Assembly (NCBI GenBank): GCA_018334855.1
Contig: JAGXLE010000098.1
Coordinates: 1-5,823 of the forward strand
DNA: 5,823 bases
Direction: 5' to 3'
Source of the DNA: Desulfobacterales bacterium
Lineage (GTDB): Bacteria; Desulfobacterota; Desulfobacteria; Desulfobacterales; Desulfosalsimonadaceae
Under the pieces are notes generated by a model. The model made no database searches and was not told the origin of the DNA. It worked only from the letters and a program-made list of their open reading frames with translations. A program made the translations under genes and the position numbers. This document shows positions 1 through 5,156 of this stretch, one piece after another (position 1 is the first letter of the stretch; every line of letters starts with the position of its first letter).

Positions 1-811
1 ATTCTTCAGAATTGCAGGAAACCGAAATAGATGTTAAGGAGGGCCCCCAGAAATCATACAGCCGGCAGCCGTACGCTGACTCAATGTTCTTTTTGACTTC
101 CGGAATGCCCGGTCCTAGTTCGCCGGTCGCAAGCAAGCATTTAAAGCCCAGATCTCTGGGATCAATGTTTAACTGTTTCTTGAAAAGTTCGACAAAGTAA
201 AGAAGGATTGTCGGGCCGGTCCAGCAGAAGGTGGGGCGCGTCCACTTGACAAGCTCAAGGGCCGGCTGGGTTCCCAGGCGAATGTCAATGTCCAGCGGCA
301 GAATCCCCGCCCGGCGAAGACCCGGAAGAATGGCTGAGGTGGCATATACGCCCAGCGGAAAAAGAAAAAAAGCACGGTCCCCCGGCCCCAGACCTAAAAC
401 TTCGTGCATCCATGCAATTGATTGACTGGATTCTTCAAGATCCTCGCGGGTCATTGAATAGGGATAGGTGGGATGGCCCGTGGTGCCAGAAGTGCCGCCG
501 GTGCTGATAATATTTGCCGGATCGCAACAGACATGAAGACCGAAAAAGTGCCCGTACTTCTCAAGGGAATCTTCCATGCTCTGCCGCTCCGCGTCCTTGT
601 CCATCATAACCGGTAGCTTGCGAAGGTCTTCAATGGTGCGAATATCCTCGGGTCTGGCACCGCACTCTTTGAATTTAGGCTGATAAAATTCAGGCGAGTT
701 GTCATACATGTAGCGCACATGCCGACGCAAAAGAGCTTCCTTGTGCTCTTTGTGCTCCTCGGCAGTCATCCAGTTCAATTTTTCCGGATAAAGGCGCAAT
801 TTACCGAGCAT
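1..811 (-). CDS. Phenylacetate-CoA ligase-like (PaaK-type) adenylating enzyme, N-terminal part
   Basis: The reading frame is open from the ATG at 811-809 to the left edge: 270 residues, with the C-terminal part outside the window. PaaK-family enzymes use ATP to make an acyl-adenylate and then an acyl-CoA from aromatic or related acids in the cytoplasm. The family N-terminus is seen (YMYDNSPEFYQPKF, residues 34-47, then RPEDIRTIEDLRKLP, 53-67). The ATP-binding P-loop STGGTSGTTGHPT lies at 103-115. The ATGE motif lies at 228-231, followed by YDFWG at 252-256. Family members usually read Y-G-x-(S/T)-E at the last motif; here the Glu position is Leu259, which is odd for an active ligase. The start is supported by AAAGGAG, 8 nt upstream. 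The substrate cannot be told; a coenzyme F390 synthetase-like or orphan role is possible. The gene stands apart from the plus-strand genes and runs leftward alone. Confidence 0.9.
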   Translation of the reverse strand, partial: MLGKLRLYPEKLNWMTAEEHKEHKEALLRRHVRYMYDNSPEFYQPKFKECGARPEDIRTIEDLRKLPVMMDKDAERQSMEDSLEKYGHFFGLHVCCDPANIISTGGTSGTTGHPTYPYSMTREDLEESSQSIAWMHEVLGLGPGDRAFFLFPLGVYATSAILPGLRRAGILPLDIDIRLGTQPALELVKWTRPTFCWTGPTILLYFVELFKKQLNIDPRDLGFKCLLATGELGPGIPEVKKNIESAYGCRLYDFWGPSLTSISVSCNSEE

Positions 812-819
812 GGCAGATT

Positions 820-826
820 CTCCTTT
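820..826 (-). promoter_or_regulatory. Ribosome binding site of the CoA ligase-like gene
   Basis: On the minus strand the sequence AAAGGAG sits 8 nt before the ATG at 811. This is a strong Shine-Dalgarno site and fixes the start of the ligase-like gene. Confidence 0.75.
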
Positions 827-951
827 TAAATGGTCAGGAAATTTTTAAAGAAAGGTTTACATACCAAATGCTTAAGGTAATGAAGCTTATCATGCAGACT
901 GTCCCCTATGTCGTCGGGAGTTCGGGTCCAGGAACTTTCTTTTGATGTTAC

Positions 952-961
952 GATACGTATC
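952..961. promoter_or_regulatory. Perfect 10-bp palindrome GATACGTATC, candidate operator
   Basis: GATACGTATC is fully self-complementary. It lies about 20-30 bp downstream of the predicted leftward promoter (-10 at 989-994) and about 140 bp upstream of the ligase-like start. That is a position where a dimeric repressor could block transcription. TetR-family regulators often control acyl-CoA ligase genes from such palindromes, but no regulator gene is in the window, so the operator role is inference. Confidence 0.25.
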
Positions 962-988
962 AAGGTGTGAATTGTATGTAAAGTTTTT

Positions 989-1017
989 ATTATCCCTTGA
1001 TCTTTATAACCTTACAA
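989..1017 (-). promoter_or_regulatory. Candidate sigma70-type promoter reading leftward
   Basis: On the minus strand TTGTAA (1017-1012, 4 of 6 matches to TTGACA) is followed after exactly 17 nt by GATAAT (994-989, 5 of 6 matches to TATAAT). Transcription would begin near 982 and give the ligase-like gene a leader of about 170 nt. The DNA is AT-rich, so chance matches are possible. Confidence 0.35.
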
Positions 1018-1132
1018 CGCAATATATATGTTAGCGTCGGCTTTAAGAAGCTTTTTCGCCTATGGGATAGGGATGCCCTATGATTTCTAAGCTGTATCCA
1101 TTTAATCAGCAAGAGCAGCTTCTCGGCATTAA

Positions 1133-1408
1133 ATACACGCATTAGCAAAACCGGTTTGCCCGATTCATCGTGAAATATATCCGGCTCAAATAATTTGGAA
1201 ATCTGTCCAACAGTTGCGGGTCATCTGCAATGGAAGTTATTACCGGGGACGCCGCTGCCCGGATGACCGACGTCAGATCAAACGCTGGAAGGCCATGACT
1301 CGGCATATCGCCCAGATCCGAAAACACTGCCGACCGGGGGACTTACAATGCCGGACCCGACAGCGCCAGGCGCTTCTCAACTGGGCCTATGACAGCCGCG
1401 AAATTTAG
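1133..1408 (+). pseudogene. Possible remnant of an unrecognised arginine-rich protein gene
   Basis: One frame is open from just after the TAA at 1130-1132 to a TAG at 1406-1408 (91 codons), with no ATG near its 5' end and no Shine-Dalgarno site. The best-looking part is codons from 1217 on: 42 of 63 end in G or C, as expected for coding DNA here. It encodes a basic C-terminus (for example RRQIKRWKAMTRHI, then CRPGDLQCRTRQRQALLNW). It lies in otherwise AT-rich DNA. It could be the 3' end of a decayed gene whose N-terminus was lost, or chance openness in GC-rich DNA. The opposite strand is also open for 61 codons (1327-1142), so even the strand is uncertain. No family was recognised. Confidence 0.22.
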
Positions 1409-1582
1409 CTTCGAACAGATGAAATGCAGTCGGATGGCTGTCCGGATTACAATGTATAGATCCGTTTTCCTGTTAAAGGTTTCAATTTTTTTACACGTAT
1501 ATATTTGTTTTATTATTTAAAATGTATATTTTGGAATTTATATAACATCAAAATAAAGAATCAAGCAGAAGGAATATGAACA

Positions 1583-2080
1583 ATGATGTACGATTTTAAT
1601 TCGACAGAAGTTTTCAAGGTGGCAATTAGAATTGAGGAAAACGGGGCAAAATTTTACAGAAGAGCGGCTGAACTGCAGACGGATCCGAAAAATAAAAAAT
1701 TCCTTGAAAAATTGGCAGCCATGGAAGACACTCATAAGTCAACGTTTACAAAAATGAGCAGCAATCTGGCGGAAGAGGAAAAAACCCAGCAGGTCTTTGA
1801 TCCTGAAGGGGAAGCAGAAATGTATCTGGCAGCCATGGCCGATACCCATGGCGGAGAAGGCACCCCCTCGGCCGCGGAAGCACTTACCGGCAGTGAGACA
1901 ATGGAAGAGATTCTCAAAATCGCCATCGGACTGGAAAAGGAATCGATTCTGTTTTATCTGGGTGTAAAAGATCTGGTGCCACCAAAATTGGGGCAGGACA
2001 AGGTGGATGCGATCATTGAAGAAGAGCGCCGGCATGTGATTCAGCTAAATGGATTTCTTAAAAAAATGAAATCCGCATAA
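1583..2080 (+). CDS. Ferritin-like / rubrerythrin-type di-iron protein without rubredoxin domain
   Basis: The 165-residue protein is a four-helix-bundle ferritin-like protein. Di-iron ligand candidates are in the expected order: Glu18/Glu19 in IEENGAKFY, E48-x-x-H51, Glu118 in LEKESILFY, and E148-x-x-H151 in EERRH. The two halves are internally similar: EVFKVAIRIEENGAKFY (9-25) aligns with EILKIAIGLEKESILFY (109-125), the pseudo-twofold of the family. Rubrerythrins reduce peroxide or handle iron in the cytoplasm of anaerobes. Here the C-terminal CxxC rubredoxin domain is absent, so electrons must come from a separate partner. The linker (about 64-105) is acidic and Ala/Gly-rich. AAGGA at 1569-1573 lies 9 nt before the first of two tandem ATGs, favouring 1583. 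An AT-rich promoter region precedes the gene and no clear terminator follows. Catalytic activity is inferred from the motifs. Confidence 0.9.
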   Translation: MMYDFNSTEVFKVAIRIEENGAKFYRRAAELQTDPKNKKFLEKLAAMEDTHKSTFTKMSSNLAEEEKTQQVFDPEGEAEMYLAAMADTHGGEGTPSAAEALTGSETMEEILKIAIGLEKESILFYLGVKDLVPPKLGQDKVDAIIEEERRHVIQLNGFLKKMKSA

Positions 2081-2204
2081 AAAATAATGGATGCCATGGC
2101 TTCCTGCAGAGCGTAAAAAACGGAGCGGGTATTTTTTGGGATCTGAATGAATAAGCGGCATGCCGTGATTTATTTTACAACTTCAATCATTTTAAAATAT
2201 CTTT

Positions 2205-2624
2205 ATGCGGGACGATATTAAAGCTCTTATCCGGAACAAACGGCATTGCGTCCTGGCCACGGCCGTCGACGGCCTGCCGTACTGTTCCCTGATGGCCTAT
2301 GCCACCGAAAAGGATTGCACCCGGTTTATCATGGTAACCCACCGCCAAACACGAAAATTTCAAAACATCAGCCGCAATCCCCGGGTCAGCCTGCTCATTG
2401 ATTCCCGGGAAACCCATAGGCCACAGGCCCTGACCATCGAAGGCAGCGGAGAGGAAATTATAGCTGAAGCCGACAAAGAGGCAGCGGCCGAGCTGCTGTT
2501 GTCCAGCCATCCCGGACTGGCCTCGTTTATTCGGCACCCGGATTCGGTCTTTGTCCGCATTACAGCCGACAGCGCAGTTTTTTTAAACGGCCTGACAGAT
2601 GCCTACCGTGAGCAGATTGAATGA
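2205..2624 (+). CDS. Pyridoxamine 5'-phosphate oxidase-like split-barrel flavoprotein
   Basis: The 139-residue product has the layout of the small PNPOx-like FMN-binding family. There is an N-terminal helix, then a first barrel strand pair CVLATAVDGLPYCSLMAYA (15-33) and FIMVTHRQTRKFQNISRNP (41-59), where the T-x-x-x-K and N-x-x-x-N-P pattern lines the FMN phosphate site in relatives. VSLLID follows (61-66), then ALTIEGSGEEI (75-85) and a C-terminal strand near 115-126. Such proteins form dimers binding FMN, F420 or haem. Many are general oxidoreductases and not true PNP oxidases, so no vitamin B6 role is claimed. An in-frame TAA at 2193-2195 makes the ATG at 2205 the first possible start. 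The upstream sequence is AT-rich with no good Shine-Dalgarno site. It lies 124 bp after the ferritin-like gene; a shared redox role is possible but unproven. Confidence 0.88.
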   Translation: MRDDIKALIRNKRHCVLATAVDGLPYCSLMAYATEKDCTRFIMVTHRQTRKFQNISRNPRVSLLIDSRETHRPQALTIEGSGEEIIAEADKEAAAELLLSSHPGLASFIRHPDSVFVRITADSAVFLNGLTDAYREQIE

Positions 2625-2667
2625 GAAAGCCGCAAAGCAAAAGAATTTTTCTCAGTCCTGTTTCTTT

Positions 2668-2696
2668 TGGACAAAAATCATATCAAATCCTATATT
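2668..2696 (+). promoter_or_regulatory. Sigma70-type promoter for the SDR-SRPBCC operon
   Basis: TGGACA (2668-2673) and TATATT (2691-2696) each match the consensus at 5 of 6 positions and are separated by exactly 17 nt. Transcription would start near 2703, leaving a leader of about 45 nt before the SDR gene. It is the best promoter match I found in the window. Confidence 0.55.
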
Positions 2697-2712
2697 AATT
2701 AAGATATTTATT

Positions 2713-2737
2713 AGGTGGTAATAATGTCTCTTTAATG
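2713..2737 (+). promoter_or_regulatory. Possible three-codon leader ORF with its own ribosome binding site
   Basis: AGGTGG (2713-2718) is followed after 5 nt by ATG TCT CTT TAA (2724-2735). Its stop overlaps the next in-frame ATG of the SDR gene as TAATG (2733-2737). This could couple translation of a Met-Ser-Leu peptide to the SDR gene, or simply be a vestigial start site. Nothing else supports a regulatory role. Confidence 0.25.
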
Positions 2738-2749
2738 AAAGAGGAAGAA

Positions 2750-3730
2750 ATGAAACCAAACTCCCCGCCCCGTATCCTGCTTACCGGCGCAAACGGCTTT
2801 ATCGGCAAGCGGCTGCTTTATAGACTTGATGCCATGGGCTATTCTGTTCGTTGCATGGTGCGGTCGCCTGAAAAACTGAATCTTGCCTTTCCTCTGGAAA
2901 ACGAACCAGAGGTGGTTGCCGGTGATCTCCTGGATCCAGCATCATTGAAAAACGCTCTGCATGGAATTGATACGGCCTATTATCTTGTCCATTCAATGGG
3001 CGGCAAAAATCTTCGGGAGAGGAAAGCCTTTGAAGAGCGTGACCGGGTGGCCGCACGGAACTTTGTCAATGCGGCCGACCAATCCGGGCTGTCCAGGTTG
3101 ATTTATCTGGGAGGCTTGGGAGAGGCCACCGACAACATCTCCCCCCACCTCTCCAGCAGACAGGAGGTGGGAAAAATCCTTGCTTCCGGCAATGCCGCCG
3201 CAACCATCCTAAGAGCCGCCGTGATTATTGGGGCTGGCGGTGCTGGATTTGAAATTATGCGATACCTGGTTGAACGCCTTCCTGTAATGCTCTGTCCAAA
3301 ATGGATTTATACGCAATCCCAGCCCATTGCCGTTGAAAATGTATTGGACTACCTCGCCGGCTGCCTTAAAACCCCTGAGACAACCGGTGCCACATTTGAT
3401 ATCGGCGGACCTGAGGTGCTCAGCTACGCAGACCTGATGAGAAAGTATGCGCGTGTGAGAGGATTGAAGCGATATATTATCGGGGTTCCCTTTTTCAACA
3501 TGATTTTGTCAACCTACTGGGTAGCCCTGATTACGCCGGTGCCGTCCGGCATTGTTTTCCCGCTGGCCGAGGGTCTGCGAACACCTGCTGTATGCCGGGA
3601 AAAACGGATTATTGATTTGGTTCCATTGCAGCTTGTCGACATGGAACAGGCAATCTGTAACGCGCTTGCAGAAGAAGAAAATGGTCCGGGCCAATTGATT
3701 TCCCAACAAGCCTGTTTTTTATCGGAATAA
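2750..3730 (+). CDS. YbjT-like atypical SDR, NAD(P)-binding protein lacking the DUF2867 domain
   Basis: The 326-residue product starts with a Rossmann nucleotide-binding motif TGANGFIG (12-19). It has an Arg after strand 2 (MVRSPEKL, Arg38), which suggests NADP(H), then GDLLDP (58-63), YYLVHSMG (77-84) and IYLGGLG (118-124). HLSSRQEVG (133-141) occupies the place of the classical YxxxK, so the usual catalytic Tyr/Lys pair is missing. The segments LRAAVIIGAG, PIAVENVLDYL (192-202) and GGPEVLSY (219-226) resemble E. coli YbjT as I recall it. YbjT is about 476 residues and continues into DUF2867; this protein stops just past the linker. A hydrophobic stretch at about 242-267 may touch the membrane. 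AGAGGA lies 4 nt before ATG 2750, so that start is chosen; ATG 2735 would add MKEEE. It is the first gene of a pair with the SRPBCC gene. The substrate is unknown. Confidence 0.85.
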   Translation: MKPNSPPRILLTGANGFIGKRLLYRLDAMGYSVRCMVRSPEKLNLAFPLENEPEVVAGDLLDPASLKNALHGIDTAYYLVHSMGGKNLRERKAFEERDRVAARNFVNAADQSGLSRLIYLGGLGEATDNISPHLSSRQEVGKILASGNAAATILRAAVIIGAGGAGFEIMRYLVERLPVMLCPKWIYTQSQPIAVENVLDYLAGCLKTPETTGATFDIGGPEVLSYADLMRKYARVRGLKRYIIGVPFFNMILSTYWVALITPVPSGIVFPLAEGLRTPAVCREKRIIDLVPLQLVDMEQAICNALAEEENGPGQLISQQACFLSE

Positions 3731-3751
3731 CATTTTGCGGGCTGTCTCGCC

Positions 3752-4180
3752 ATGATAATCCGGGAATCGGTCACCATACGGGCACCTATGGAAAGTGTCT
3801 GGGACGTTTTTTCAAGGATTGAAACCTGGGCCGACTGGAACCCGGTCTGCCGGCAATGCAGGTTTGAAACCGGAGCTCGCCTCGCGGTGGGCAATTGTCT
3901 GTCGTTTGAGCTCAATTTGTTACGTTTTCCTATCCGGATTGTAACGGAGATAAAAAGTTATGAAAAAGGGCGCTCCGTTACCTGGGTGGGTTCAAAATGG
4001 GGAGTTAAAGCGGAACATACATTTACTTTTGAGCCAGTCGGAGAAAAGGTGAGACTCGAGAGCATCGAAAACTTTTCCGGCCCGATGCTAATTCCGGCAA
4101 AACTTATTGGCATTCCCAAACGCCTTCACAAACTGAACCGGCACTTGCTTGTAGCCATTCAAAAAGAAGCTGAAAAATAG
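3752..4180 (+). CDS. SRPBCC-family (polyketide cyclase/dehydrase-like) ligand-binding protein
   Basis: The 142-residue protein has the standard SRPBCC (START/Bet v 1-like) pattern. A first strand (VTIRAPMESVWDVFSRIETW, 7-26) is followed by ADWNP (27-31). Alternating beta strands follow (LSFELNLLRF, RIVTEIKSYE, RSVTWVGS, AEHTFTFEPV, VRLESIENF), and a long C-terminal helix begins near 118 (IPKRLHKLNRHLLVAIQKEAEK region). The fold forms a deep hydrophobic cavity for lipids or other small ligands; many members are not enzymes. It begins 21 nt after the SDR stop on the same strand, so the two are almost surely cotranscribed. The Shine-Dalgarno site is weak, suggesting translation helped by the upstream gene. 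It may supply in trans the domain that is fused in YbjT-type proteins. No hairpin terminator is visible after it, only a T-run at 4188-4194. Confidence 0.85.
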   Translation: MIIRESVTIRAPMESVWDVFSRIETWADWNPVCRQCRFETGARLAVGNCLSFELNLLRFPIRIVTEIKSYEKGRSVTWVGSKWGVKAEHTFTFEPVGEKVRLESIENFSGPMLIPAKLIGIPKRLHKLNRHLLVAIQKEAEK

Positions 4181-4299
4181 AGGATCGTTTTTTTCACCCA
4201 GTTTGCTGCATGATGATTGGGCCATGGCGCCGGGCAGTATTTTTGGGCAAGCTAAAATTTGCACATCGGATCTGCTATATTATTCTTATTTAAAATGGG

Positions 4300-4407
4300 T
4301 TGGTTCGGTATCATGAATTAAGCACAACGGAGTTGGAAGGAAAACTTGACCGCATGCTCGGCCTTTCATAGGAAGAAAAACTTGTATTGCAACAGCAAAT
4401 GTTTTGA
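4300..4407 (+). pseudogene. Short amphipathic ORF interrupted by an in-frame TAG
   Basis: From a possible TTG start at 4300 one frame encodes LVRYHELSTTELEGKLDRML and then GLS. It meets TAG at 4369-4371 and continues as EEKLVLQQQMF to TGA at 4405-4407. The sequence on both sides of the TAG has the same charged amphipathic-helix character, and one base change (GAG, AAG or CAG) would join the parts into a protein of about 35 residues. A decayed small gene fits. Readthrough or pyrrolysine decoding is conceivable but nothing here shows it. There is no ribosome binding site and the start is uncertain. It lies between the SRPBCC and zinc-ribbon genes. Confidence 0.22.
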
Positions 4408-4471
4408 AAACCTAAAAAATAATGCTCTTTTAATTAGTCCCCCAACCAACAAGCTTTAAGGAAACTTTTTC

Positions 4472-4684
4472 ATGGCACAGTCCCGATGCCCGTTTTGCGG
4501 CTGCGAACAGTTTTATGTAAAAGACCCTGATGACGAATACGAAATATTCGAATTTGAATGCCGGGATGGCCAGGTATGTTTTGATAAAGGGGTGAGTGCC
4601 GATGATTGCCCGGAAATCAGGGAAGATATGGAAGTGTTTTGCAATACTTGTGCGTGGCACGATAAGTTTAATAAGCTCAAATAA
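4472..4684 (+). CDS. Small four-cysteine zinc-ribbon protein of unknown function
   Basis: The 70-residue protein has a CPFCG knuckle at 6-10 and a second CNTC knuckle at 57-60, followed by AWH (61-63). This is the layout of a C4 zinc ribbon in which two CxxC pairs bind one zinc. Extra cysteines at 11, 30, 36 and 46 are spread through the acidic middle (DPDDEYEIFEFE). No catalytic domain is present, so a structural, nucleic-acid-binding or protein-binding role is likely, but the specific function is not recognised. TAAGGAAA, with AAGGA at 4458-4462, lies 9 nt before the ATG and supports the start. It is separated from the SRPBCC gene by 291 bp and probably has its own promoter. A 16-bp imperfect palindrome (4685-4700, ACCG and CGGT arms around TGATCA) follows the stop directly, without a T-run. 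Confidence 0.75.
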   Translation: MAQSRCPFCGCEQFYVKDPDDEYEIFEFECRDGQVCFDKGVSADDCPEIREDMEVFCNTCAWHDKFNKLK

Positions 4685-4848
4685 ACCGCTGATCAACGGT
4701 GCAGAAAACTTGCCACGGAATGCTTTATTTCCGGGCTTCCTGAAATTTGCACCTTGCTCCTGGCTGGACTCGATAATACTCGCTATGTATGCTGGAGCCC
4801 AATGTCAAGACGGTCTTTTCCGTTGGTTTTAGGTATAAGTATTCGGAA

Positions 4849-5075
4849 CAGGGTTGCCCGAGCTGAGCGGAACCCCTACATAGCTCAAGTGAAGCGAGAG
4901 CAACCTTGCCAAAAAGGCCCTGCAATTGACGGTTGTATTAACAATCGGATTACACACTCCGGCTATTCCCGGCAGCAATGCGAATCCCGGGCCAGAGAGG
5001 ACTGTCAGAATCAAGGTGCAGACTTGACGGGAGGCTGCACTTGAGAAAGTCCTGGCAAGTTATGGTTGCCTTTTC
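4849..5075 (+). ncRNA. Candidate structured non-coding RNA of unknown class
   Basis: Compatible pairings nest into one fold. Stem A: GGTTGC 4852-4857 with GCAACC 4900-4905, enclosing stem B: GAGCT 4860-4864 with AGCTC 4882-4886. Directly next, stem C: TTGCCA 4906-4911 with TGGCAA 5053-5058 closes a junction. Its arms are D (GGCCC 4916-4920 with GGGCC 4989-4993, containing hairpin E: CGGTTGT 4930-4936 with ACAATCG 4941-4947, loop ATTA) and F (GGACT 4999-5003 with AGTCC 5048-5052). F carries hairpin G: TCAA-bulged G-GTGCAG 5011-5021 with CTGCACTTGA 5035-5044. A G-U pair in E and a T-run at the 3' end favour the plus strand. Isolated 5-6-bp stems arise by chance; E and G, and the nesting of all of them, are the stronger evidence. 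No known family was recognised. No gene follows on this strand, so a cis leader is unlikely. Confidence 0.35.
5054..5074 (+). terminator. Weak intrinsic terminator-like hairpin
   Basis: GGCAA (5054-5058) and TTGCC (5066-5070) form a 5-bp stem with a 7-nt loop, followed by TTTT. It could end the candidate RNA or the zinc-ribbon transcript. It competes with long-range stem C for 5054-5058, so the two structures are mutually exclusive. The short stem and short T-run make it weak. Confidence 0.35.
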
Positions 5076-5156
5076 ATATTCCCCCATTGAAATCATTTAT
5101 GGACTTATATTCATAACTCCACTTCCTGAGCAAAACTGCAAAAAATTACCCCCGAT

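Larger units (their letters stand above)
812..1582. other. Long intergenic region between divergent genes
   Basis: This 770-bp stretch separates the leftward ligase-like gene from the rightward ferritin-like gene. It holds the leftward promoter and palindrome noted separately, a small inverted repeat (ATAGGG, ATG, CCCTAT at 1067-1081) and a GC-rich open stretch at 1133-1408. A very AT-rich segment (about 1470-1560) precedes the ferritin-like gene and probably contains its promoter. TTTACA at 1490-1495 and TATTAT at 1511-1516 are near-consensus, but only 15 nt apart, so no firm call is made. No tRNA or insertion-sequence ends were recognised. Confidence 0.6.
4685..5156. other. Long convergent intergenic region rich in potential RNA structure
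   Basis: This 472-bp stretch separates the zinc-ribbon gene from the end of the oppositely oriented kinase gene. The open frames in it (such as 4754-5044) have no ribosome binding site or domain, and frames on both strands stay open, which argues against a protein. It contains an inverted repeat right after the zinc-ribbon stop, a small hairpin (ACGG, TCTTTT, CCGT, 4810-4823), and the large nested structure described separately. Nothing clear is seen at 5075-5156, the 3' flank of the kinase. Confidence 0.6.

Noticed and set aside
868..945. 25-codon plus-strand ORF starting MLKVMK
   Set aside because: It is short, lies in the leader of the leftward gene, has a poorly spaced ribosome site and resembles nothing I recognise.
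1443..1468. CGGAT/ATCCG inverted repeat followed by TTTT, considered as a terminator
   Set aside because: The stem is 5 bp with a 12-nt loop and no convincing gene lies upstream; too weak to list as a feature.
2156..2165. Palindrome CGGCATGCCG before the PNPOx-like gene
   Set aside because: It has no loop and no T-run, so it is not a terminator, and nothing marks it as an operator.
2187..2537. 116-codon minus-strand ORF
   Set aside because: It is the complement of the PNPOx-like gene, which has clear family motifs; it shows no domain of its own.
3514..3915. 133-codon minus-strand ORF
   Set aside because: It lies across the SDR-SRPBCC boundary on the opposite strand. Both plus-strand genes are well supported, and this frame has no recognisable motif.
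4754..5044. 96-codon plus-strand ORF with several cysteines
   Set aside because: It has no ribosome binding site or domain, other frames are open over the same DNA, and the pairing pattern suggests RNA instead. I keep it as the main alternative to the ncRNA reading.
5053..5070. TGGCA...TTGC, considered as a sigma54 promoter
   Set aside because: The GG and GC elements are 12 nt apart rather than the required 10, and no gene on the plus strand follows.
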